In this document: positions 1-6,342 of the stretch, one piece after another
Position numbering within the stretch: the first letter of the stretch is position 1
How the letters are laid out: each line of letters opens with the position of its first letter
Assembly: GCA_934504065.1 (NCBI GenBank)
Contig: CAKSVQ010000075.1
Location: 1-10,493, forward strand
Direction of reading: 5' to 3'
From: an uncultured Dysosmobacter sp.
GTDB lineage: Bacteria > Bacillota > Clostridia > Oscillospirales > Oscillospiraceae
DNA: 10,493 bases
Notes under the pieces: generated by a model
Database searches by the model: none
What the model was told of the DNA's origin: nothing
What the model saw: the letters and a program-made list of their open reading frames with translations, nothing else
Position numbers and translations under genes: made by a program

Positions 1-34
1 AGAAAATTTTGTCTAAACCTGAAAAAACAGCGAA

Positions 35-71
35 AAAAATATCGCCTGACACGCGGTCAGGCGATATTTTT
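35..71. terminator. Bidirectional intrinsic terminator after spoIIP
   Basis: A 16-bp inverted repeat (35-50 and 56-71) encloses a 5-nt loop. The GC core is CGCCTGAC/GTCAGGCG and A/T runs flank both sides, so it can act as an intrinsic terminator in both directions. It starts 30 nt past the spoIIP stop codon on the minus strand, where the transcript ends in a long U run. It would also stop transcription entering from the left edge. Confidence 0.9.
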
Positions 72-100
72 TGTCGAAAAATGGGGAATTTTCCGTGAAT

Positions 101-1243
101 TCAATCCTCTCCCGCGTGCAGAAGCACCTGCGCCATCTCCCGGGCAAAGAGCCTGCCGCTCAGGGCCGCCTCCTCCGGGGAGTTCCCGGCGGCCCCCACC
201 TCCACCAGAAGCGAACCCGTGGTGGCGTGCTGGTTATAGCGGGAGGCCCGCAGCAGCACCGGGCGCAGCAGCGTGGGATAGTCCGTCAGCATCTTTTCCT
301 GAATGGCCGCCGCCAAGCGGAGATTTTCCATCCAGTTGGGGTGGGTCAGTCCGCCGCCGTCGCTGCCCACCACGATGGAAAGTTGGGCGGCGTCGCCCAC
401 GCCGTCGATGGCGGAGATCACCTTATACTGCCCGCCCTGCCCGTCCTCAATGGCATCGCGGTGCACATCGAGGATAAAGTGGATGGAGGGGTACTGCTGC
501 AAATACTTCTGAATAGACACCAGCGCCCGGTCATAGGCCCCGGCATAGGAGGGGTAGTCGTACAGCGTGCGGTCGTGGAGGACGGAAATGCCGTTTTCCG
601 CAAAGACCTCCGCCATGGCGTCTCCCACCGCCACCACGTTATAGCGGTTGTCCGTGGTGCGGTGGTCGCCCGACCACACCGCCGTGCCGGAGGCGGGGGT
701 ATAGCTCTCGCTGCCGTGGGTGTGGAGGATGAGCAGCTGCGGCCCCTCATCGGCCAGCCGGGCGGAAAAGGGCTGGGCGATCTCCTCCGGCGAGAGGGTA
801 TAGCCGGAAGAAGAGCTGATGTACACCTTGCCGCAGACGGTATAGCCGCTGGGGTCGGTGGGGATCAGTGTTTTGGCGGGCACGCCATTATCCTGCGCGG
901 CAGGCGTGTCCAGCGGCGTTTCCTCCAGCGGCTCGGTGGTGCCGTCCGCACCGCCGCTTTCCGCCACCTCCGGCTCCGGCTGAGCCAGCAGCCGCGCAAC
1001 GGCGGGCCTTGCGGCGCGCAGCAGCGGCGCTTCCCCCACAGCCAGCGCCGTGGCGGCGGAAAGTCCGTCCCTGCGCCACAGGTCTCCGGTCTCCCAGCGC
1101 AGCACGCCAATGGGCGCAGCCGCCCACAGCGCCTTTGCGGCCGCGGCAGCGCTCTCGCTCCCGGCGGTGACGGCGGCGGCCCACAGCGTTCCCGCTGCCA
1201 GCAGCACCGCCCCAGCCCGCCGGGGAATGTGCAGTGGTTTCAT
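101..1243 (-). CDS. spoIIP: Stage II sporulation protein P (SpoIIP), peptidoglycan hydrolase
   Basis: 380 aa. SpoIIP is the amidase/endopeptidase of the SpoIIDMP complex that degrades septal peptidoglycan to drive engulfment of the forespore. An N-terminal hydrophobic segment (about residues 10-28) suggests a membrane anchor. It is followed by a low-complexity Ala/Pro/Glu-rich linker to about residue 125 and a C-terminal catalytic domain. Family motifs seen are LHTHGSESY (about 173-181, candidate zinc ligands His and Glu), LDVHRDA (258-264), a THPNW block near 300-304, YNQH (336-339) and LLVEVG (345-350). The ATG at 1243 is preferred over an in-frame GTG three codons upstream, because an AGGTGA ribosome binding site (1249-1254) is well spaced for the ATG and would overlap the GTG. 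It lies 65 nt downstream of the MATE gene on the same strand. A gpr gene, often next to spoIIP in Firmicutes, is not in the window. Confidence 0.93.
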   Translation of the reverse strand: MKPLHIPRRAGAVLLAAGTLWAAAVTAGSESAAAAAKALWAAAPIGVLRWETGDLWRRDGLSAATALAVGEAPLLRAARPAVARLLAQPEPEVAESGGADGTTEPLEETPLDTPAAQDNGVPAKTLIPTDPSGYTVCGKVYISSSSGYTLSPEEIAQPFSARLADEGPQLLILHTHGSESYTPASGTAVWSGDHRTTDNRYNVVAVGDAMAEVFAENGISVLHDRTLYDYPSYAGAYDRALVSIQKYLQQYPSIHFILDVHRDAIEDGQGGQYKVISAIDGVGDAAQLSIVVGSDGGGLTHPNWMENLRLAAAIQEKMLTDYPTLLRPVLLRASRYNQHATTGSLLVEVGAAGNSPEEAALSGRLFAREMAQVLLHAGED

Positions 1244-1261
1244 ATGCTTCACCTCATGGAC

Positions 1262-1288
1262 AACCTATGCGCCGCCCCGGAAAAATAG
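1262..1288 (-). promoter_or_regulatory. Possible sigma-E-like promoter of spoIIP
   Basis: On the minus strand, CTATTT (1283-1288) is followed after 13 nt by CATAGGTT (1262-1269). This partly resembles the sigma-E consensus, where the -10 is CATACAAT-like and the spacer is 13-15 nt. Mother-cell sigma-E control is established for spoIIP in Bacillus. The match is weak (5 of 8 in the -10) and the implied leader is very short, so this is only a candidate. Confidence 0.3.
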
Positions 1289-1308
1289 AAGTCCCCCGGA
1301 AAAAGCCC

Positions 1309-2628
1309 TCAGCTGCGGCAGCGGACGGCCTCCCACAGCCCGTTGACCATCAGCCACCCGATCCCCGTGGCCAGCGCCACGGCGGAAAGCCCCAGCCTTC
1401 CCACCAGCAGCCACGAAAGCACCGCCCGCAGGGCAATGTGGCTTGCCGCGCCGATCAGGGGGACGGAGACCCGGCCCACGCCGTCGAAATACCCGGCAAA
1501 GGTGTTGCCTGTGAAGCAGAGCGTATAGAAAACCGCGATGACGCGCAGATATTCCCGGGCATTCGCAAGGGCCGCTTCCTGTCCGGCGCCCAGCAGAAAG
1601 CGTGCCGCCGCCCCGGCGCTGACATACATAATGAGCGACATGGAGAGGCCCATCCCCAGCATCAGCAAAAGACTGCTGCGAAACGTTTCCTCCACCCGCG
1701 CTTCCTTTCCCGCGCCGCGGTTCTGCGCCGTCAGCACGGAGGTGGCGGCGCTGCCGCTGTCACCAAAGGAATTGGCAAAGCCCTCGATGCGGGTGGCGGC
1801 GGTGTAGGCGGAGATCATGGCGGTGCCTCCGGTGTTGACCGCCCCCTGCACAAAGAGCTTGCCGATATAAAGGCTGGACTGGTGCAGGGCGGTAACAAGA
1901 CTGAAATGCGCCGTCCGCCGCAGCAGCGTGCCGTCCATCCGGCAGTCCGCCCGGGTGAAGAACAGCTCCGGCGCGCACACACGCAGATACACCACGCACA
2001 GCGCGGCGGAGACCGCCTGCGAGATGGCCGTGGCCCAGGCAGCCCCCGCAATGCCCCACCGGGCCCGGGCAATAAACAGGTAGTCCAGCGCAAGGTTCAC
2101 TATCACGGCAGCCGCCAGCGCCAGCAGCGCCGCGTTGGCCCGGCCAATGGCACGCAGCAGCGCGCCGTAGAGATGATTATAGAAAAACGCGGCGGGCAGG
2201 CTGATAAGGATGATGCGCAGATAGGCGCTCACCAGCGCCGTCAGCTCGGCGGGTGTCTGGATCAGCCCCAGCAGGGGCGGCAGCACCAGCAGCCCCGCGC
2301 CGATGCCCACAGCCACCGCACCGCAGCCAAAGACCAGCGAAAGCCAGTGCTCGCGGCGAAAGGCCGCCAGCTCTCCCGCACCATACAGTTGGGCAAGGAT
2401 CACGGAGACCCCGGTGCAGCCCCCCACAATGACGAACAGGAACAGGTTCATCACCGAGCCTGCCACTCCCACGGCGGCAAATTCCACCTCCCCCGCGAAG
2501 CGGCCAAGGATCAAGGCGTCCACCGTGTTGTAAAGCTGCTGCAAAATGTTGCCAAGGATCAGCGTGGCCGCCAGACGCAGCAAATGCCGCGGGATGCTGC
2601 CATCTGTCAAGTCATGTGTATATACCAT
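1309..2628 (-). CDS. MATE-family multidrug/toxin efflux transporter
   Basis: 439 aa, the usual size of a MATE (multidrug and toxic compound extrusion) antiporter, which exports cationic drugs or metabolites using a Na+ or H+ gradient. The N terminus carries the typical start of DinF/NorM-like Firmicute members (LTDGSIPRHLLRLAATLILG), then LYNTVDALILGRF and a GGCTGVSVILAQLYGAG block in the first repeat. Hydrophobic stretches consistent with about 12 membrane helices follow. The second half repeats the theme (SGSAATSVLTAQNRGAGKEARVE is the internal-repeat counterpart of ILAQLYGAGE). The start ATG at 2628 has a GGGAGG ribosome binding site 6 nt upstream. It is divergent from a LysR-type regulator, a common arrangement for regulated efflux pumps, but the substrate cannot be read from sequence. 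Confidence 0.9.
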   Translation of the reverse strand: MVYTHDLTDGSIPRHLLRLAATLILGNILQQLYNTVDALILGRFAGEVEFAAVGVAGSVMNLFLFVIVGGCTGVSVILAQLYGAGELAAFRREHWLSLVFGCGAVAVGIGAGLLVLPPLLGLIQTPAELTALVSAYLRIILISLPAAFFYNHLYGALLRAIGRANAALLALAAAVIVNLALDYLFIARARWGIAGAAWATAISQAVSAALCVVYLRVCAPELFFTRADCRMDGTLLRRTAHFSLVTALHQSSLYIGKLFVQGAVNTGGTAMISAYTAATRIEGFANSFGDSGSAATSVLTAQNRGAGKEARVEETFRSSLLLMLGMGLSMSLIMYVSAGAAARFLLGAGQEAALANAREYLRVIAVFYTLCFTGNTFAGYFDGVGRVSVPLIGAASHIALRAVLSWLLVGRLGLSAVALATGIGWLMVNGLWEAVRCRS

Positions 2629-2648
2629 TGTCTACCTCCCAAAGAAGT

Positions 2649-2677
2649 TTGACAACAGCATACCGCTCCTGTATACT
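2649..2677 (+). promoter_or_regulatory. Sigma-A promoter for the LysR-type regulator
   Basis: TTGACA (2649-2654), a 17-nt spacer and TATACT (2672-2677) form a near-consensus housekeeping promoter about 55 nt upstream of the lysR-type start. The 105-bp divergent gap also holds the MATE gene's promoter, for which I see only weak minus-strand candidates. CTTTGCGTAAAG (2676-2687), an imperfect dyad just after the -10, is a possible site for the LysR protein; that role is inferred. Confidence 0.7.
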
Positions 2678-2733
2678 TTGCGTAAAGCGGCAATATCTCA
2701 ACTTATCTTTGACGTTTTAGCAAAGGAGGTCCT

Positions 2734-3606
2734 ATGGAACTGGACCGATACCGGGCGCTGGTCTGCGCCGTGGAGACCGGGAGCCTTTCCGCCGCGGCGG
2801 AAGCCCTGCAATACACGCCCTCGGGCATCAGCCGCATGATCGCGGCGCTGGAAGAGGAGACGGGCTTTGCCCTGCTGCTGCGCCAGCGCAGCGGCGTGCG
2901 CCTGACGCCGGAGGGAGAGCGGATGCTGCCTGCCATCCGGGCGCTGCTGCGTGCCGGGGAGGGCTGCGTCCAGCTTTCCGCCAAAATTCGCGGGCTGGAT
3001 GTGGGCACAGTGTCCGTGGGCACGGCATACAGCGCGTTTTACGCTCCGCTGGCCCGTATCACCTCGGCGTTCCACCTCCAATATCCCGGCATCGAGGTGC
3101 ATCTGGGCGGCGGATACAGCACGGAGCTGCTGGAACGACTGAACGCGCACCAGCTGGACCTTTGTCTCATCGGCCGCCGGGAGGGCGGCCACGACTGGCT
3201 GCCCATTCTGGAAGACGAGATGACGGCGGGGCTCCCCGCCGATCACCCGTTAGCGGCCCTGCCCGCCTTTCCGGTATCGGCTTTCGCCGAACAGCCCTAT
3301 ATCGAGACCTATCTCCATGCCGATATTGACAACGCCCGTGTGTTCGCGCACTGCGGCGTCACGCCTGATCTGAAGTTTTCCACCACGGATTCCCTCGCCA
3401 CCTATTCCATGGTGGAGGCGGGGCTGGGGCTGAGCATGAACAACGCCCTCAACGGCCGCTCATGGTCCGGAAACGTCCGCATCCTCCCCCTGGACCCGCC
3501 CCAGACGGTGGAGATCGGTGCGGCCTCTCTGCCGGAACCCGCCCCCGCGGCAGGGACCTTTCTGGACTTTTTAAAGCTCCATCTGTCGGAATTTAAACAG
3601 GGTTGA
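2734..3606 (+). CDS. LysR-family transcriptional regulator
   Basis: 290 aa, the standard LysR-type length. Residues 1-60 form the winged helix-turn-helix: ALVCAVETGSLSAAAEALQ, then TPSGISRMIAALEEETGFALLLR and LTPEGE. A short linker leads to a periplasmic-binding-protein-like effector domain (about 90-285; for example VGTAYSAFYAPLARITSAF and LDLCLIGRR). The start is fixed by an AAAGGAGG ribosome binding site (2722-2729) just before the ATG. LysR proteins usually regulate the divergently transcribed neighbour, so the MATE transporter gene is the most likely target. The effector is unknown. The C-terminal domain is well formed and there is no sign of truncation. The gene ends 9 nt before a terminator shared with the convergent thiW. 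Confidence 0.92.
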   Translation: MELDRYRALVCAVETGSLSAAAEALQYTPSGISRMIAALEEETGFALLLRQRSGVRLTPEGERMLPAIRALLRAGEGCVQLSAKIRGLDVGTVSVGTAYSAFYAPLARITSAFHLQYPGIEVHLGGGYSTELLERLNAHQLDLCLIGRREGGHDWLPILEDEMTAGLPADHPLAALPAFPVSAFAEQPYIETYLHADIDNARVFAHCGVTPDLKFSTTDSLATYSMVEAGLGLSMNNALNGRSWSGNVRILPLDPPQTVEIGAASLPEPAPAAGTFLDFLKLHLSEFKQG

Positions 3607-3614
3607 AAATAAAA

Positions 3615-3640
3615 GAAACCGAAGCGACCGCTTCGGTTTC
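3615..3640. terminator. Convergent bidirectional terminator
   Basis: A 12-bp perfect inverted repeat (GAAACCGAAGCG at 3615-3626 and its complement at 3629-3640) sits between the stop codons of the lysR-type gene and the convergent thiW. The T-rich tail is better on the minus strand (TTTTATTTTC) than on the plus strand. Confidence 0.85.
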
Positions 3641-3655
3641 TTCACTATGATGTTC

Positions 3656-4174
3656 TCAGTGCTCCAGCGCGGTGCGCATGTTCTTCAGCGCACCGCTCTT
3701 TTCCAGTGCGAATACCAGAATCCCGGCCAGCACAGAGCCGCCCACCGTGGAGACGAGGAAGGGGACCACATAGGCGTAAAACGCGATGTCTCCGGCAGAC
3801 TTGCCCATAAAGGCAATGGCGATGGGATAGGACAGCAATCCGCCGATGATACCCGTGCCGAATACCTCGGCCACCAGCGTCAGGGGCAGGTTCTTCGTCT
3901 TATGGTAGGCAAGGCCGCACAGCAGCGCGCCGCACATGCTGCCGGGGAAGGCCAGCAGGCTGCCAAGGCCCATCAGGTTGCGCAGCAGGCTTGCCACAAA
4001 GGCCACGCCCACGCCGTACCACGGGCCAAGGAACACGGCGCACAGAATGTTCACCATGTGCTGCACCGGGGCGCACTTGCTTCCAAAAACGGGGAAAGAA
4101 AAGGTGCTGCCCACCACGGCCACAGCCACCAGAATGCCGGCGATGGCCAGCTTTTTCGTTGCATTGCTTCTCAT
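3656..4174 (-). CDS. thiW: ThiW, predicted thiazole ECF-transporter S component (canonical type)
   Basis: 172 aa small hydrophobic protein with about 5-6 predicted membrane helices. It matches the ThiW family, TPP-riboswitch-controlled S components predicted to capture the thiazole precursor of thiamine for an ECF ATPase module encoded elsewhere. Recognisable family blocks are FSFPVFGSKCAPVQHMVN (about 26-43), LGPWYGVGVAF (49-59), RNLMGLGSLLAFPGSMCGA (65-83) and EVFGTGIIGGLLSYPIA (101-117). The ATG at 4174 is chosen because AAAGGAGTG (4182-4190) precedes it at good spacing; a longer open frame to 4354 runs through a hairpin-dense region with no family similarity. The gene stands alone under its own TPP riboswitch (4534-4614) and terminator, but about 310 nt of structured leader intervene. 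It differs clearly from the second ThiW at 4949. The substrate is inferred from family context. Confidence 0.88.
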   Translation of the reverse strand: MRSNATKKLAIAGILVAVAVVGSTFSFPVFGSKCAPVQHMVNILCAVFLGPWYGVGVAFVASLLRNLMGLGSLLAFPGSMCGALLCGLAYHKTKNLPLTLVAEVFGTGIIGGLLSYPIAIAFMGKSAGDIAFYAYVVPFLVSTVGGSVLAGILVFALEKSGALKNMRTALEH

Positions 4175-4195
4175 AAAAAAACACTCCTTTGAGAT

Positions 4196-4486
4196 CGCTC
4201 CGCCGTTTTCCGGCGGGCAGCCCCCCATGGGGGCGCGGGATCGGCAGGGAGAAAACGGCAGCAGACAGCGTTCTCCCCTTGCCGGGCAAGGTGCGGGGCA
4301 TCCCCGCGGGAAAACTCGGTCGAGACTTCCTGGTCTCCTCTCACGCCGGAACACGGCTTCCCATCGCTGTCAGTCTGGCCCGGGCACAGGGCGCTCCCCC
4401 TCTGCCCGTTCCCGGCGCTGGCCAGGCTGCCTGTTTCTCTCCGTCAAGCTCCCCTTTCTCAAAAGAGTATCTCAAAAACTGGTAGT
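4196..4486 (-). other. Long hairpin-rich untranslated leader of thiW (unidentified structured RNA)
   Basis: About 290 nt between the riboswitch terminator and the thiW ribosome binding site carry no credible gene. They hold at least six potential hairpins in series: 4381-4408 (CGGGCA/TGCCCG with an inner AGGG/CCCT), 4345-4357, 4322-4337 (GAGAC/GTCTC), 4293-4307 (GCGGGG/CCCCGC), 4247-4277 (GGGAGAA/TTCTCCC enclosing 17 nt) and 4200-4216 (CCGCCG/CGGCGG with an A-rich loop in the RNA). There are also the self-complementary CCTTGCC/GGCAAGG (4277-4291) and CCCCCATGGGGG (4222-4233). The first-named hairpins lie furthest from the gene; the 4200-4216 one ends about 10 nt from the ribosome binding site. 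I do not recognise an Rfam family. It could be a second regulatory element, an mRNA-stabilising leader or a separate ncRNA. Confidence 0.5.
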
Positions 4487-4519
4487 AAAAAAGGTGGATT
4501 CCCTCATGGGGCATCCACC
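4487..4519 (-). terminator. Riboswitch-controlled intrinsic terminator upstream of thiW
   Basis: On the minus strand GGTGGAT (4513-4519) pairs with ATCCACC (4493-4499), with a smaller CCC/GGG helix inside the loop, followed by six U (4487-4492). It starts 14 nt after the end of the TPP aptamer, as expected for an expression platform that terminates transcription when TPP is bound. Confidence 0.88.
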
Positions 4520-4533
4520 GTGCAAGTCCTATT

Positions 4534-4614
4534 GACTCCCTCCGATGGCATTACCCACATCAGGTCAAGGGTCGGAGCGTAGCGCTCCCTCTCAGCCTTT
4601 TCGGCTCCCCTGTC
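4534..4614 (-). ncRNA. TPP riboswitch (THI element) controlling the lone thiW
   Basis: Minus-strand sequence has the conserved TPP aptamer blocks in order: a GGGGAGCC 5' arm, GGCTGAGAG (pyrimidine-sensor helix), a variable GGAGCG/CGCTCC hairpin, then GACCCTTGACCTGATGTGGG, TAATGCCA and GGAGGGA. The closing helix pairs GAC (4612-4614) with GTC (4534-4536). It begins within a few nt of the predicted transcription start and is followed by a terminator, so TPP should switch thiW off. Confidence 0.95.
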
Positions 4615-4623
4615 TTGTCCCCT

Positions 4624-4652
4624 ATTATGACACCTGCGGCAGGCCCTGTCAA
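4624..4652 (-). promoter_or_regulatory. Promoter for the minus-strand TPP riboswitch and thiW
   Basis: On the minus strand TTGACA (4647-4652), a 17-nt spacer and CATAAT (4624-4629) form a strong sigma-A promoter. The predicted start, near 4617, falls directly at the 5' end of the TPP aptamer. Confidence 0.85.
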
Positions 4653-4680
4653 GGAAAAGTTGCCGAAGATTGACAAGGGG

Positions 4681-4709
4681 TTGACAAGCGGCGGCGGGAG
4701 GCATATACT
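4681..4709 (+). promoter_or_regulatory. Promoter for the plus-strand TPP riboswitch and thi operon
   Basis: TTGACA (4681-4686), a 17-nt spacer and TATACT (4704-4709) form a near-consensus sigma-A promoter, with a start predicted near 4716 at the aptamer's 5' end. A further TTGACA lies at 4670-4675. The two divergent promoters have only 28 bp between their -35 boxes. Confidence 0.87.
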
Positions 4710-4715
4710 GTGCCG

Positions 4716-4801
4716 TGCAAGGGAGTTCTCGGAAGAGGGCTGAGAGGAGGGTGTATTCCCTCGACCTCACCTGATTTGGGTAATGCCAACGTAGGGATGC
4801 G
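4716..4801 (+). ncRNA. TPP riboswitch (THI element) controlling thiW-thiM-thiE operon
   Basis: The plus strand has the conserved aptamer blocks: GGGAG 5' arm, a GUUCUC/GAGGGC helix capped by GGAA, the CTGAGAG motif, a GAGGG/CCCTC variable stem, then CACCTGATTTGGG, TAATGCCAACGTAGGGA. The closing helix uses GCA (4717-4719) and TGC (4798-4800). A terminator follows at 4869-4903. Confidence 0.95.
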
Positions 4802-4868
4802 AAGCAATGCGGATATTTTTCCTTTTTCCGGCGGTACGCCGTCCGGGCAAGCGGATAAATAGAAGTCG

Positions 4869-4903
4869 GCAGAGGTTCCCTTGCGGGAAACCTCTGCTTT
4901 TTT
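4869..4903 (+). terminator. Riboswitch-controlled terminator upstream of the thi operon
   Basis: GCAGAGGTT-CCC (4869-4880) pairs with GGG-A-AACCTCTGC (4885-4897) around a 4-nt loop, with one bulged A, followed by six T (4898-4903). It is placed between the TPP aptamer and the first gene. A second small hairpin, CGGCG/CGCCG (4829-4841), lies between aptamer and terminator and may belong to the switching region. Confidence 0.88.
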
Positions 4904-4948
4904 CGTCACCGTCAGGCCTCCTGCTAAAGAAAAAAAGGAGTGCAGATC

Positions 4949-5494
4949 ATGAACACAAACACCAACCAAACCGACACGGTCACCACACGGGCAAAAATGG
5001 GGGCGGGCACCCGGCGTCTTGCGCTGACGGCCATGCTGGCCTGTCTCGCCTTCGTGCTCAACACCTTTGTCTACTTCCCGGCCATGGCGCCGTTCCAGCA
5101 CTTTGTGGACGTGCTGGCCGCCGCTTTGGTGGGGCCGTGGTACGGCAGCGCGGCGGGCATTCTCTGCGGCGTGATGCGGATGCTGTGCGGCCGGGACATC
5201 GGATGCGTTACCGGGGCGATGTTCGGCCCCATTCTGGGCGGACTGCTCTACCGCAAATTTGGAACGTGGTGGTCGGCATGGATCGGCGAGGTGGTCGGCA
5301 CCGGCGTGGTGGGTGCCATGGCGTCCTATCCGCTGTTCCGCCTGTTCTATGGGCTGGACGCCCAGTCCCCCTTCTATTTCATCCCCTATTACACCCCCTC
5401 CGCCATGATGGGCGCTTCCATGGGCGCGGCGGTGCTGGTGATCCTCAAGCGCACGGGCGTTCTGGGGCGGATGAAGCAGCAGCTGGAAAGATGA
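4949..5494 (+). CDS. thiW: ThiW-like ECF S component, divergent paralogue
   Basis: 181 aa, about 5-6 hydrophobic segments. It is first gene of the TPP-controlled operon, the usual thiW position before thiM. It shares LGPWYG/VGPWYG, the EV(F/V)GTG block (EVVGTGVVGAMASYPL, about 112-127) and the C-terminal LKRTGVLGRM with the ThiW at 3656. The predicted ligand region differs: the SKCAPVQHMVN block reads MAPFQHFVD here, lacking the Cys, and RNLMGLGSLLAFPGSM becomes RMLCGRDIGCVTGAMFG. The ATG at 4949 has an AAGGAG ribosome binding site (4935-4940) 8 nt upstream; an in-frame GTG at 4940 overlaps that site and is less likely. It precedes thiM by 14 nt, so it is surely cotranscribed with the salvage enzymes. 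Substrate is inferred; it could be thiazole or a related thiamine precursor. Confidence 0.85.
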   Translation: MNTNTNQTDTVTTRAKMGAGTRRLALTAMLACLAFVLNTFVYFPAMAPFQHFVDVLAAALVGPWYGSAAGILCGVMRMLCGRDIGCVTGAMFGPILGGLLYRKFGTWWSAWIGEVVGTGVVGAMASYPLFRLFYGLDAQSPFYFIPYYTPSAMMGASMGAAVLVILKRTGVLGRMKQQLER

Positions 5495-5508
5495 AAGGAG
5501 CGATTTTG

Positions 5509-6342
5509 ATGGATATGGACCTTGGAAAACAGCTTCAACTGGTGCGCGCGCAGGAGCCGCTGGTGCAGTGCATCACCAACTTTGTCACCGTGAATGACTG
5601 CGCCAACATCGTGCTGGCCTCCGGCGGCTCGCCCTCCATGGCAGACGACGTGCGGGAGGTGGCCGAGGCCGTCCACGGCGCGGCGGCGCTGGTGTGCAAT
5701 CTGGGGGCCATCGCGCTGGTGGACTCCATGGCCGTGGCCGGAAAGGAAGCCAACACGCTGGGCCGTCCGGTGATCTTCGACCCCGTGGCGGCTGGCAACA
5801 CGGCGCTGCGGCAGGCGGCGTCGGCCCGGCTTTTGCGGGAGGTGCGCTTTGCCGTGATCCGGGGCAACGCCTCGGAGATCCGGGCGCTGGTCCGGCAGGA
5901 GATGACCGGAAGCGGCGTGGATGTCAGCGGGGAGGACGCCGTAACGGAAAAGACCCTGCCCCGCACGGTGGACATGGCCGCGACCCTCGCCCGCCGCACC
6001 GGAGCGGTGGTGGCCGTTTCCGGCCCCATCGACGTGGTGACGGACGGCAGCAAGACCGTCCTCATCCGCAACGGCTGCGCCACCATGGCCCGCATCACCG
6101 GAAGCGGCTGTATGCTCACGGCGCTGCTGGGGGCCTTCTGCGGCGCTGATCCCGCCCACCCGCTGGAAAGCGCCTGCGCGGCGGTGGCGGCCATGGGCGT
6201 GGCAGGCGAAATTGCGGAGAAGCGGCGCATCCAGAACGGCACAGGCAACGCAAGCTTCCGCACCGACCTGATCGACGCGGTATTCAATCTCACCGAGGAA
6301 CAACTGAACGGAGGAGCTCGTTATGAAATTTACAAAGGATGA
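5509..6342 (+). CDS. thiM: Hydroxyethylthiazole kinase ThiM
   Basis: 277 aa, the normal length. ThiM (EC 2.7.1.50) phosphorylates 4-methyl-5-(2-hydroxyethyl)thiazole with ATP in thiamine salvage and has a ribokinase-like fold. Visible family motifs are CITNFVTVNDCAN (21-33), GGSPSM (39-44), FDPVAAG (90-96), RGNASEI (118-124) and ITGSGCMLTA (196-205), which includes the active-site Cys at 201 and the GSG anion-hole turn. A GNASFRTDLID block follows near 246-256. The ATG at 5509 follows AAAGGAG (5494-5500) at 8 nt. An in-frame ATG at 5491 overlaps the thiW stop and would lack a spaced site. The 3' end overlaps thiE by 20 nt in another frame, implying translational coupling. Confidence 0.96.
   Translation: MDMDLGKQLQLVRAQEPLVQCITNFVTVNDCANIVLASGGSPSMADDVREVAEAVHGAAALVCNLGAIALVDSMAVAGKEANTLGRPVIFDPVAAGNTALRQAASARLLREVRFAVIRGNASEIRALVRQEMTGSGVDVSGEDAVTEKTLPRTVDMAATLARRTGAVVAVSGPIDVVTDGSKTVLIRNGCATMARITGSGCMLTALLGAFCGADPAHPLESACAAVAAMGVAGEIAEKRRIQNGTGNASFRTDLIDAVFNLTEEQLNGGARYEIYKG

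Noticed and set aside
71..2652. Long plus-strand open frames (405 and 472 codons) opposite spoIIP and the MATE gene
   Set aside because: They are antisense to two clear gene families, are rich in Arg/Gly/His/Gln as expected from the reverse strand of GC-rich genes, and lack suitable ribosome binding sites or recognisable motifs.
4175..4354. A 60-codon N-terminal extension of the lone ThiW
   Set aside because: The extension is Arg/Pro/Cys-rich and unlike ThiW. A good ribosome binding site fits the ATG at 4174, and the extra region is better explained as a structured leader.
4196..4440. Cobalamin riboswitch in the minus-strand thiW leader
   Set aside because: GATGGGAAGCCG and GGAGACC pieces resemble parts of the cobalamin aptamer, but the GGTG..AA..CC core, the CCCGC.ACTGT box and the AGCCAGGAGACCTGCC box are not present in order.
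4807..5508. Large upstream extension of the thiM reading frame
   Set aside because: It runs through the riboswitch terminator and the thiW gene in another frame. ThiM homology begins at about 5509, where a proper ribosome binding site is found.
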